A stretch of 38,763 nucleotides of DNA, taken from positions 1-38,763 of the forward strand of contig JAAYXQ010000269.1 of NCBI GenBank assembly GCA_012515825.1, read 5' to 3'. This document shows, in pieces, positions 25,849-33,523 of the stretch. The stretch is from Fibrobacter sp. (GTDB taxonomy: Bacteria > Fibrobacterota > Fibrobacteria > Fibrobacterales > Fibrobacteraceae). Each line of letters opens with the position of its first letter. Positions within the stretch are counted from its first letter, which is position 1. A program made the position numbers and the translations under genes. A model generated the notes under the pieces. It had not been told where the DNA came from and did not search any database. It saw only the letters and a program-made list of their open reading frames with translations.

Positions 25849-27579
25849 ATGAATGAATTAAACACAAAGAAAACATTAAACGGCGCCGAAGTGACTCTCG
25901 AATGCTTAAAGAGAGAAGGTGTTGAGATTATTTTTGGCTATCCTGGTGGATCAGCTATCCCATTATTTGATGCTCTTTACGACTCTAATATGAAGGTCGT
26001 ACTATCAAGGCATGAACAAGGTGCCACACATATGGCAGACGGTTATGCTCGTCAAACAGGAAAAGTGGGAGTCGCATTAGTGACAAGTGGTCCTGGTGCA
26101 ACCAATACATTTACAGGCATTTATACCGCGTTAATGGATTCTATTCCTATCGTCGTTCTTACAGCACAAACTACAACTCCAAATTTAGGGAAAGACGCAT
26201 TCCAAGAATGCGATACTAGCGGAATGACTTTTGCTGCCGTAAAGCATTCTTATTTGGTAAAAAAATCAAACGATCTTCCTCGTATCTTAAAAGAAGCCTT
26301 TCACGTTGCTAGAACAGGTCGTCCAGGCCCTGTTCTCATTGATTTACCTAAAGATGTGCTTGCTGGCGTATGCAGCGCTTCTTTTTCTGATGAAATGGAT
26401 TTACCTGGTTATAAAATTCCGACCTATGCTGATCTTTCGGCAGTAGAACAAGCGGCTGAATTATTAAAAACATCGAAAAAGCCTCTATTATTAGTAGGTC
26501 ATGGAGCGATGATTTCAAATGCTTCAAGGCAAGTGAAAGAGCTAGCAGAAAAATTAAACGCTCCTGTCACAAGCACGCTTCTCGGGTTAGGAGTGTTCCC
26601 AGCAGATCATGATTTATCTCTTGGGATGCTTGGCATGCATGGTACTGTTTATGCAAATAAAGCAGTTCTGGATTGTGATTTGATTTTTAGTATTGGATCT
26701 CGCTTTGACGATCGAATCACTGGAAAACTCGAAGAATTTTGTAAAAATGCAAAAATTATTCACTTAGATATTGATCCTGCTGAACAAGGAAAGGTGTTAG
26801 AACCAGACGTGTTCTTATGTGGAGATGCAAAACTTGTTTTAGAACAATTGCTTCCAATGGTACCTCGTCTTGATTCTGCTGAATGGGTTAAGACCGTTCA
26901 AACATGGAAAAAGAGATACCCTCTAACCTACCCTAAACAAGGTGGACTTCGCATGCAACATGTGATTCATACCTTATCAGAGTTAACCAAAGGAAAAGCC
27001 ATATTAAATGTGGATGTAGGCCAACATCAAATGTGGGCAGCTCAATTCTTCAATGCCAACTACCCTCGCCAACTTCATAATTCAGGTGGAGCAGGTACAA
27101 TGGGTTTTGGCTTCCCTAGTTCTATTGGCGCTTCCTTTGGAAACACCACAGGCTGGCCTGTTTGTTGTATCGCTGGAGATGGCGGCTTTCAAATGACTCT
27201 ATCTGAATTAGCGACAGCAGCTATTCATAAATTGCCTATTAAAATATTTGTTCTTGATAACAAGTATTTAGGTATGGTTCGTCAATGGCAAGATATGTTC
27301 TATGATAAACGTTATTCAAGCGTAGATCTTGTTGGTAATCCTGATTTTGTAAAATTAGCAGAAGCCTATGGAATTCCAGGACTTCGCTTAAAAAGAAGTG
27401 CGGATACAGAACGTATTATTCAAAAAGCTCTCGACTATAATGATGGCCCTATTTTGATCCATTGTGAGTGTGAAAAAGAAGATAACGTGTTCCCTATGAT
27501 TCCAGCAGGAGCTCCAATTACTTCAATGATCACAGAGATGCCTAAAACAAAACTTGAAAAGCCTACAGGGAGTACCTGA
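25849..27579 (+). CDS. ilvB: Acetolactate synthase large subunit
   Basis: It joins pyruvate to form acetolactate, or to 2-ketobutyrate to form acetohydroxybutyrate, the first step to valine, leucine and isoleucine. The 576-residue enzyme shows the ThDP-enzyme domains: FGYPGGSAIPLFDAL, catalytic Glu56 in RHEQGATHMADGYAR, the central FAD-binding region (GSRFDDRITGKLEEF), and the C-terminal ThDP/Mg site GDGGFQMTLSELATA with downstream LDNKYLGMVRQW. ilvN starts 2 nt after its stop codon. Only a weak ribosome binding site precedes the ATG. Confidence 0.97.
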   Translation: MNELNTKKTLNGAEVTLECLKREGVEIIFGYPGGSAIPLFDALYDSNMKVVLSRHEQGATHMADGYARQTGKVGVALVTSGPGATNTFTGIYTALMDSIPIVVLTAQTTTPNLGKDAFQECDTSGMTFAAVKHSYLVKKSNDLPRILKEAFHVARTGRPGPVLIDLPKDVLAGVCSASFSDEMDLPGYKIPTYADLSAVEQAAELLKTSKKPLLLVGHGAMISNASRQVKELAEKLNAPVTSTLLGLGVFPADHDLSLGMLGMHGTVYANKAVLDCDLIFSIGSRFDDRITGKLEEFCKNAKIIHLDIDPAEQGKVLEPDVFLCGDAKLVLEQLLPMVPRLDSAEWVKTVQTWKKRYPLTYPKQGGLRMQHVIHTLSELTKGKAILNVDVGQHQMWAAQFFNANYPRQLHNSGGAGTMGFGFPSSIGASFGNTTGWPVCCIAGDGGFQMTLSELATAAIHKLPIKIFVLDNKYLGMVRQWQDMFYDKRYSSVDLVGNPDFVKLAEAYGIPGLRLKRSADTERIIQKALDYNDGPILIHCECEKEDNVFPMIPAGAPITSMITEMPKTKLEKPTGST

Positions 27580-27580
27580 T

Positions 27581-28084
27581 ATGAATCCTATACAAGAAAA
27601 AGCTCATTCCATAAGTCTTATGGTGGCAAATAGACCTGGAGTACTTGTACGTATATCCCTTGTTTTTTCAAGACGCGGATATAATATCGATTCTCTAGTC
27701 GTTTCTCCAACTTTAGATCCTAATTTCAGCCGTATGAATATTGTGGCTCGAGGCAATCCTACTATTTTAGAGCAAATCATTAAACAGCTCGAAAAGTTAG
27801 TGGATGTGGTTCAAGCTAAAGATCATACTAATATGAATGTAGTTGAGAAAGAACTTGCCTTAATTAAAGTGAAGTGTTCTCCAGAACAACGCACCGAAAT
27901 GCTCCAACTATGCGACCATTTTAAGGCTGTTACTGTTGATATGACAGAAACGTCTATGATTATTCAAATTACTGGTAATACAGATAAGATTGACGCGATG
28001 AAAAGCTTAAGTCAAAAATTTGAAATCATAGAATACATTAGAACAGGAAAAGTGATTATGCTTCGTGGAGAAGATAAAACTTAA
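27581..28084 (+). CDS. ilvN: Acetolactate synthase small regulatory subunit
   Basis: The 167-residue partner activates IlvB and confers valine feedback sensitivity. The N-terminal ACT domain is clear (ISLMVANRPGVLVRISLVFSRRGYNIDSL), and the C-terminal half contains the family's second domain (LALIKVKCSPEQRTEM and VIMLRGE). I chose the ATG at 27581: GGGAG at 27568-27572 is 8 nt upstream, and a TTG at 27554 would fall inside ilvB. An efficient terminator follows. Confidence 0.96.
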   Translation: MNPIQEKAHSISLMVANRPGVLVRISLVFSRRGYNIDSLVVSPTLDPNFSRMNIVARGNPTILEQIIKQLEKLVDVVQAKDHTNMNVVEKELALIKVKCSPEQRTEMLQLCDHFKAVTVDMTETSMIIQITGNTDKIDAMKSLSQKFEIIEYIRTGKVIMLRGEDKT

Positions 28085-28106
28085 TTCTGCTTTTTATAAG
28101 TTCAAA

Positions 28107-28146
28107 AAAATGCTTTCCGAAAAATAAACCGGAAAGCATTTTTTGT
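28107..28146 (+). terminator. Intrinsic terminator of ilvBN
   Basis: A 13-bp perfect stem (AAAATGCTTTCCG with CGGAAAGCATTTT) has a 10-nt loop and a T-run downstream. Confidence 0.88.
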
Positions 28147-28197
28147 TTTGTGAGAGTAAGAAGGAAACTATGAATTTTAAATTTTGTTTATAACGAA

Positions 28198-29328
28198 TTA
28201 TTTTTTGATATTTAGTTGTTGAATTTTATTACCCACTTTTAAAATAAATGAACCTGAACGATTCATTACAAAAGAATTCTCTTTTGAAGAGGCTTTTGTT
28301 TTTAATAAAACATTTCCTTGAACGTCCATGAGTTGTATTGTAGAACCAATTGAAATATTTTCGATTTGTATAGTAGCCCCATTTACATAAGCGTTCCACA
28401 TAGAGGATTCAACATCCATCGATTTGACAAACATCATTTCAGTTGAAGAACTACTTATACTCTCTGAAGATGAGGATTCGGTGACCGAAGAAGAAGAGAT
28501 TGAAGTTGATGAAGAACTATTTTCCTTCTGCCAATTCAAGAAAGCGTTTGCATAACGTTTTCCAAATTCTCTTTGCGATTCTGTGGTGAAATGAATATTA
28601 TCTCTTCCTCTAGACAAGCCTTCTGAAGAAACCACTAGAGTATTTGGAATCACTGATGGAAGTTGATCTATGTAAGGATTCATTTGCTTAAAATTGTTCT
28701 CTGTATCAGATAAATGCCCAGCAATAAAAGGCAAATCATAGTCGATATTTAAATCTGCTTTAATATCAGAAATCACATCTTCTACTCGAGAAACCCAAGT
28801 CGTTGGATTACCACCCCAGCCCGAACAATCTGTCTCTCCTTGATGAAAAAGAATTCCTTTCAAACTTCCTTTTTCAAGAGCTTTTCTTAATTTCGTAAGC
28901 ATCCAATCATAACCTGCTCCTGCTCTATTATTCTCAAAAGGGGTATAATTGTAAGAATAAGAAATCCCTTTACGAAATAAATCAATACCAGCTCCAGAAA
29001 TGGCGACAGGAACTAATCCAATCGTATCAGGATACCCTTCTTGAACGAGCGTTTTAGCAAACCAATCTCCAGGGCCCACGCCTTCAGTACAATTATGAAG
29101 AGGTGGTGACGCAATATCCCATTCATTATAAACTCGAGAAGGATTAGAACAATCCTTAAAGCCTAATACACGAACTTGTTCTAATTCTTCAAGATCAATA
29201 GATGAAGGGGTCGCAGCCATTCCAGCCATATTAGACTGGCCTATAAGTAAAAAAATACTCCATTCGGCAAATGCATTTGTAAAACTAGCGAGTAATAAAA
29301 TCAACACCATAGAATAATATTTTTTCAT
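28198..29328 (-). CDS. Secreted SGNH acetyl-esterase (CE6/SASA-like) with Ser linker and C-terminal sorting-like domain
   Basis: The 376-residue product begins with a signal peptide (about 1-21). The catalytic domain has the SGNH blocks of family 6 carbohydrate esterases: GQSNMAG with Ser32, AISGAGID, FHQGETDC (162-168), and DNIHFT with Asp243 and His246. It probably removes acetyl groups from xylan. Residues 271-295 are an almost pure Ser/Thr/Glu linker, typical of Fibrobacter glycoside-degrading enzymes. The last 75 residues resemble type IX secretion C-terminal domains (IQLMDVQGNVLL, GSFILKVG). The gene stands alone between two terminators. Confidence 0.85.
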   Translation of the reverse strand: MKKYYSMVLILLLASFTNAFAEWSIFLLIGQSNMAGMAATPSSIDLEELEQVRVLGFKDCSNPSRVYNEWDIASPPLHNCTEGVGPGDWFAKTLVQEGYPDTIGLVPVAISGAGIDLFRKGISYSYNYTPFENNRAGAGYDWMLTKLRKALEKGSLKGILFHQGETDCSGWGGNPTTWVSRVEDVISDIKADLNIDYDLPFIAGHLSDTENNFKQMNPYIDQLPSVIPNTLVVSSEGLSRGRDNIHFTTESQREFGKRYANAFLNWQKENSSSSTSISSSSVTESSSSESISSSSTEMMFVKSMDVESSMWNAYVNGATIQIENISIGSTIQLMDVQGNVLLKTKASSKENSFVMNRSGSFILKVGNKIQQLNIKK

Positions 29329-29423
29329 ATTAAACCACTCCTATCCTATAATTAATCAGAAAATTATTAAGAAAAGCTGGATCTCTAACGTAAAAAAAAA
29401 TTACACGTTGTATATTAAAACAA

Positions 29424-29454
29424 CAAAAAAGGTCAATACTCTAAGTATTGACCT
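29424..29454 (-). terminator. Intrinsic terminator of the lipid A operon
   Basis: An 11-bp perfect stem (AGGTCAATACT with AGTATTGACCT) with a 3-nt loop is followed on the minus strand by six T, 31 nt after the fabZ stop. Confidence 0.85.
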
Positions 29455-29484
29455 CTTTGGAAAAACAAACTTACACGATGTGTA

Positions 29485-29967
29485 TTAAACCATCGCAGCG
29501 GTGAGCGTAGCATTAGAAACGAGCTCTTCTCCGCGATAAATTGAGCCTTCAAAGAACATAATTCCCTTTCTGAACTTATTCAGTTGCACTTTTACCGTTA
29601 AAATATCCCCAGGAACTACAGGTTTTCTAAAACGACATTCTTGAACACCCATAAAAGCAGGTCTTTTCCCTTCGACTTCTTTTTCGTGAGCTAATAAACC
29701 GAGAATACAGCCCGCTTGAGCCATCGTCTCGATTTGCAAAACACCAGGCATAATTGGTTCTTGAGGAAAGTGTCCCTTAAAATAATACTCATCGGCCTTT
29801 ACTTCTCGAACAGCAACGATTTGTGGATTTTCTACATCTAACACCACTTCTTTTACATAAGAAATAAAACGAAAAGGATCTCTCTGAGGTAAAATTTGCA
29901 TGACGACAGATTCATCATATAAAACACCAGGTGTGTTTGATTTGGGGAGTGTTTCAAGCAAGGACAT
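29485..29967 (-). CDS. fabZ: 3-hydroxyacyl-ACP dehydratase FabZ
   Basis: FabZ dehydrates 3-hydroxyacyl-ACP in fatty acid elongation, competing with LpxA/LpxD for the same substrate. The 160-residue hot-dog protein has GHFPQEPIMPGVLQIETMAQ with the catalytic His and Glu, and RFRKPVVPGD. The N-terminal motif reads LPQRDPF rather than the usual LPHRYPF. The ATG overlaps the end of lpxC by 14 nt. In Bacteroidota the same two enzymes are fused in one chain; here they remain separate but coupled. Confidence 0.94.
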   Translation of the reverse strand: MSLLETLPKSNTPGVLYDESVVMQILPQRDPFRFISYVKEVVLDVENPQIVAVREVKADEYYFKGHFPQEPIMPGVLQIETMAQAGCILGLLAHEKEVEGKRPAFMGVQECRFRKPVVPGDILTVKVQLNKFRKGIMFFEGSIYRGEELVSNATLTAAMV

Positions 29968-30772
29968 AAGCTAATAACCTCTCTAAAATTTGATGATGGA
30001 CAATGTGACCACCGTTGTGAATTGTTATCCGTAATTTAGGTAAAAAAGGATAATGGAGGGTTAAATCTCCAATCAAATCCAAAATTTTATGAAGTATTGG
30101 CTCTTGAGGATGCCGCAAAGAGCCTCCAGAGAGGACTTCCAGCCTATTTGATGAATTTATCTTCAATAACAGCCCTCTTTTTTCGTCTACACCAGCTAAC
30201 AAACCATCTCTTCTTGCTTTCTCATAATCTTCTTCAAAAATAAAAGTACGTGCAGATAAAATTGGAAATAAATCGACAGTATCATAGATACTTACAAATG
30301 CAGAATCAGAATAGTGATTTCGATTCATCGAATACTCTACTTCAAATGTTTCTGCAGGAGTGATTTTTACATAGCCACTTGGAAAAGTCCATTCTCCATA
30401 TATAGGAGCATCATAAAAAGAAAGAGGCTGAGGTGCTTTTACTATATGACGTAATGCAAAAAACCAAGGCAGAGCACTTCCATCCATTAAAGGAACTTCT
30501 ATCTGATCCACATGAATATTAAATGATTCTTGATTCCATAATAAAAAGACAGGAGATAAATGTTCTGGAGAAGCAATCGTTTGAAATGGAGAACTTATTA
30601 ATGTTGTTCTACATACTTCTTTTTTTAACGATTGAAATGTTTTAAAATCTCCAGAACGCCAAAGACATTTTCCATTGACAAACCAAGATACACAAGGTTC
30701 ATGTCTTCTAATATGCTCTATAGATACACAAGTATTTTTATAAGATAAGGAAGGAGATTCTAATGACAACAT
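29954..30772 (-). CDS. lpxC: UDP-3-O-acyl-N-acetylglucosamine deacetylase LpxC
   Basis: LpxC catalyses the committed, zinc-dependent step of lipid A synthesis. The 272-residue product is shorter than the usual 300 or so and its first 60 residues are divergent. The active site is nevertheless complete: E70 and H71 (SPEHLSP), MDGSALP, ARTFIFEEDYEKARRDGLLAG, zinc ligands H228 and D232 (HKILDLIGD), and catalytic H256 (NGGHIVHHQIL). It follows lpxD by 5 nt and overlaps fabZ. FtsH, which often controls LpxC levels, is also encoded in this window. Confidence 0.9.
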   Translation of the reverse strand: MLSLESPSLSYKNTCVSIEHIRRHEPCVSWFVNGKCLWRSGDFKTFQSLKKEVCRTTLISSPFQTIASPEHLSPVFLLWNQESFNIHVDQIEVPLMDGSALPWFFALRHIVKAPQPLSFYDAPIYGEWTFPSGYVKITPAETFEVEYSMNRNHYSDSAFVSIYDTVDLFPILSARTFIFEEDYEKARRDGLLAGVDEKRGLLLKINSSNRLEVLSGGSLRHPQEPILHKILDLIGDLTLHYPFLPKLRITIHNGGHIVHHQILERLLAYVLA

Positions 30773-30777
30773 AGTGA

Positions 30778-31746
30778 TTAAATCTCACTTTTCTTATGCA
30801 TCGCTTTTTGACGAATGGCAATCACTTCTCTTCGCCAAATATCAATGTCTATAGCAGGAAAACCAGCAACCGTTGCACCTGTCGCTACATTTTTTGTTAC
30901 GCCTGCTTTTGCTGCAACACGAGCCCCTTTACCAATCGTTAGATGTCCTGCCACTTGAGCACCACCAGCAAGTTCCACATCATCTTCTACTATCGTAGAG
31001 CCTCCTAGCCCCGATTGAGAAGCCATATAAATGCGATTTCCTAATGTACAATTATGCCCTATTTGTACAAAAGAATCAAAATGACATTCGTTTCCAATGA
31101 CTGTCGGCGATAAAAAGCCAGAAGCTACAACCATGTTCGCCCCAAATTCACAAGAATTACCTATACGAACACCTGAAACGTGAGGAACAGGAAAACGTTC
31201 ATTCTTAAATTCATAAAAACCAAAGCCACGACTTCCGATAACTACACCCGCTTGAATAATACAATCCGAACCAATGATCACATTGGGGTAAACAGTAACA
31301 TTGGCTTCTAATATGGTTTTATCTCCAATAAAAGCACCTTTTGAAACAACACAACCAGGACCAATTTGACAATGTTCCCCTACAACGCCTTCCACGATTG
31401 CCGAAGGATGAATCACCGCAGTAGACGCCATTTTAGAGGAAGGGAAAGAAATAAAAGGAATGTAAAAATGTTCTAAAAAAGAAACCATCGCATGATAAGG
31501 ATGATCTACTCTTAGTATCGATTTTATATGTGAGGAAGTATTTTCAAAATCTTGAGGTACAAATAAAAGCCCTGCTTTGATCTCTTTTAATTGATGTGGT
31601 AATTGAGAAAAATTGGAAAAAGAAATATCCTTTGATGTGGCTTTTTCAATAGGAGCAAAGCCCTCTAAAAAAAAATCAGACTCTTGTTTTTCTGCTTTTA
31701 TATTAAAAAAAGCCTCAATTTCTGATAACAATATCGGTTTCATCAT
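30778..31746 (-). CDS. lpxD: UDP-3-O-acylglucosamine N-acyltransferase LpxD
   Basis: LpxD adds the second hydroxyacyl chain during lipid A synthesis. The 322-residue product has the N-terminal uridine-binding domain (about 1-105), then a long left-handed beta helix of hexapeptide repeats (HPSAIVEGVVG and onward). The catalytic His lies in FVQIGHNCTLG. The C-terminal helix starts near AIDIDIWRREVIAIRQKA. Its ATG overlaps the stop of the diacylglycerol kinase gene by one base (TAATG), so they are coupled. Confidence 0.95.
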   Translation of the reverse strand: MMKPILLSEIEAFFNIKAEKQESDFFLEGFAPIEKATSKDISFSNFSQLPHQLKEIKAGLLFVPQDFENTSSHIKSILRVDHPYHAMVSFLEHFYIPFISFPSSKMASTAVIHPSAIVEGVVGEHCQIGPGCVVSKGAFIGDKTILEANVTVYPNVIIGSDCIIQAGVVIGSRGFGFYEFKNERFPVPHVSGVRIGNSCEFGANMVVASGFLSPTVIGNECHFDSFVQIGHNCTLGNRIYMASQSGLGGSTIVEDDVELAGGAQVAGHLTIGKGARVAAKAGVTKNVATGATVAGFPAIDIDIWRREVIAIRQKAMHKKSEI

Positions 31747-32705
31747 TATCTCAAAGATAATATTTGTACTTGCATTCCGTATTCTATAGAAATTTTAGAA
31801 CCTAATTTTTGGGTTAAATCTTCGCCATCTAATTGATGAAACTCTGAAGGATTTAATTCTAAAAGAATTGATTTAGCTTTTATGCTTTTTAGAAAATATG
31901 TTTTGTATAAAAAGCCAATAATAGGAATGTTACCTAAAAGAATGGCTCCTAAAAAAGCAAATAAATTTGGAACAAATACCACTTCTAACAACTGGTCTGA
32001 CATTTTTGAATTTAAAAAAGGATTAGCTCCGCTTGCAAAACTTGGAATATTTCCGATAATGACCGTTCTATAACCAGAGACATTATAATTTTTTGACAAG
32101 CCTTCAGGATTTATAATGGTAACAGAGCCTTTAGATAAAAAATAATGACGATCTGTAAAGAAACGCTTCACATAATGTAATTTATTGGCTAAAACTGAAC
32201 GGCCAGAAATTTCACCTTGGCTACGAGCCTTATTAAAATCGTGAGCGATTCGAGCATCAATGCCACTGGAGAAATAATTAGCTAATGCAAATTTCCCATT
32301 GACTTTCCATACATCTAACGGTTGTGCACTAGCCATAATTAAACTACGAACTAAAAATAAAAGTCCCTTATTAATAAAAGGCTTATATAGATTTAAAACT
32401 CGAGCTAAATCATTTCCTGTACCCAAAGGAATAACTCCAATCTTCACAGAATCAGATAAACCTGAGTCTAATAAGACAGAAAAAACTGTAGAAACAGTTC
32501 CATCACCACCTACAGCGATTAAAGTATCTGTTGTTTTTATAGCCCCATCAATTTGAGAAACCACATCTTCAGAACGAGTAAATTCGGCTCTCCATTCATT
32601 TTCTTGAAACCCCATTGATTCCATAATTTCAGGCAAATACTTATATATAAGCTTCCCTTGCCCTCCACCACTAATCGGATTAATCAAAAAAATAAACTTT
32701 AACAT
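31746..32705 (-). CDS. Diacylglycerol kinase with eukaryotic-type accessory domain
   Basis: The 319-residue product has the catalytic domain with NPISGGGQG (9-17), the GGDGT motif at 66-70 and LGTGNDLAR at 94-102. Bacterial DgkB/YegS enzymes share these. The second half differs from them: NYFSSGIDARIAHDFNKAR (143-160), NKLHYV, NIPSFASGANP, and the terminal QLDGEDL match the order of the accessory domain of animal and plant diacylglycerol kinases. It probably phosphorylates diacylglycerol to phosphatidic acid at the inner membrane. The gene is 2 nt after the gamma-class protein gene. Confidence 0.85.
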   Translation of the reverse strand: MLKFIFLINPISGGGQGKLIYKYLPEIMESMGFQENEWRAEFTRSEDVVSQIDGAIKTTDTLIAVGGDGTVSTVFSVLLDSGLSDSVKIGVIPLGTGNDLARVLNLYKPFINKGLLFLVRSLIMASAQPLDVWKVNGKFALANYFSSGIDARIAHDFNKARSQGEISGRSVLANKLHYVKRFFTDRHYFLSKGSVTIINPEGLSKNYNVSGYRTVIIGNIPSFASGANPFLNSKMSDQLLEVVFVPNLFAFLGAILLGNIPIIGFLYKTYFLKSIKAKSILLELNPSEFHQLDGEDLTQKLGSKISIEYGMQVQILSLR

Positions 32706-32707
32706 AA

Positions 32708-33226
32708 TTAACTACCTTGAAGTAAGCGATTTTTCACGTCAACATAATTGGCGGCATCTCTTGCATTCATCTGCATTTCATCAACGGTTAATGCTCTTCC
32801 GATACGGGCAGGAGCACCTATAATTAAAGAGCCTTCTGGAAAATCCTTATCAGGAGTCACTAAAGCCCCAGCGGCAACAACAGAATTTTTTCTTATTATA
32901 GCTCCATCCATAACTATGGCACCCATGCCAATTAAGCAATGATCTTCAATTATACAAGCATGTAATACAGCATTATGACCAATAGTCACATCATTTCCAA
33001 CGACTACCCCTTTTTCACAGGAAAGATGAATGGTAACATTATCTTGAATATTCGTTCGAGAGCCAATTCGTATAGAAGAAATATCTCCACGTAATACGGC
33101 ATTAAAAAAAACAGATGAATCATCTCCAATTTCTACATCACCTATTAACCGTACGCCTTCGGCTAAATACACTTTTTTGCCCAATTTTGGGGCTTTTCCG
33201 TTGAAGCTTATTAATGAAAAACTCAT
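32708..33226 (-). CDS. Gamma-carbonic anhydrase family protein
   Basis: A 172-residue left-handed beta-helix protein of hexapeptide repeats. Candidate metal histidines sit in NVTIHLS and TIGHNAVLHAC, the His-x-x-x-x-His arrangement of gamma-class carbonic anhydrases. VFFNAVLRGD and GAPARIGRAL are also typical of the YrdA/PaaY subgroup, whose activity is often not demonstrated. It is the first gene of the run leading to lpxD-lpxC-fabZ, with 2 nt before the kinase gene. Its relation to envelope synthesis is by context only. Confidence 0.9.
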   Translation of the reverse strand: MSFSLISFNGKAPKLGKKVYLAEGVRLIGDVEIGDDSSVFFNAVLRGDISSIRIGSRTNIQDNVTIHLSCEKGVVVGNDVTIGHNAVLHACIIEDHCLIGMGAIVMDGAIIRKNSVVAAGALVTPDKDFPEGSLIIGAPARIGRALTVDEMQMNARDAANYVDVKNRLLQGS

Positions 33227-33342
33227 ACTTCGAAATTTATATTAAAATTCAAAGAAATCTTGGAAAGACGTATAAAAAGTACCCCTTTTATATCAATAAA
33301 TGGGGTTTTATTGATCATACAAAAAATACCCTGAGTCCAAAT

Positions 33343-33373
33343 TATACAACCTGCCCCAGCAGAGCCTTGTATA
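33343..33373. other. Nested inverted repeat in the gamma-CA/metY divergent gap
   Basis: TATACAA (33343-33349) and TTGTATA (33367-33373) pair perfectly and enclose a second stem CTGC/GCAG with loop CCCA. It lies upstream of the metY promoter, in the 297-bp gap. A further ACCCC/GGGGT pair lies at about 33280-33306. There is no match to a riboswitch family that I recognise. Confidence 0.45.
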
Positions 33374-33442
33374 TTCACTAAAATACGTCAGATAAAATAA
33401 GATGTAATAAATACATTTCTTTTTTCGATAAAATTTTAATTT

Positions 33443-33461
33443 ACCTATTGACTTAGTAGGT
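33443..33461 (+). promoter_or_regulatory. Putative operator 1 for the Rrf2 regulator
   Basis: The 19-bp near-palindrome ACCTATTGACTTAGTAGGT matches its reverse complement in 7 of 9 half-site positions. It covers the -35 box and the first 8 bp of the spacer, so a bound repressor would block RNA polymerase. Confidence 0.6.
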
Positions 33462-33476
33462 AGGTTGTTTTATATT
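33448..33476 (+). promoter_or_regulatory. Promoter of metY-cysK-rrf2
   Basis: TTGACT (33448-33453) and TATATT (33471-33476) are separated by exactly 17 bp, a near-consensus sigma-70 promoter. Transcription should begin near 33483, about 40 nt before the metY ATG. Confidence 0.8.
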
Positions 33477-33485
33477 TGGCTTATT

Positions 33486-33511
33486 ACCTACCTCTTTAGT
33501 AGGTTTTTTTT
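33486..33511 (+). promoter_or_regulatory. Putative operator 2 / 5'-end hairpin
   Basis: ACCTACCTCTTTAGTAGGT (33486-33504) has the same half-site as operator 1, and its start is 43 bp downstream (about four helical turns). As RNA it forms a 6-bp hairpin followed by a T8-9 run (33503-33511), so it could also act as an early terminator or 5' stabiliser. Confidence 0.55.
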
Positions 33512-33523
33512 AAAAGGTAAAAA

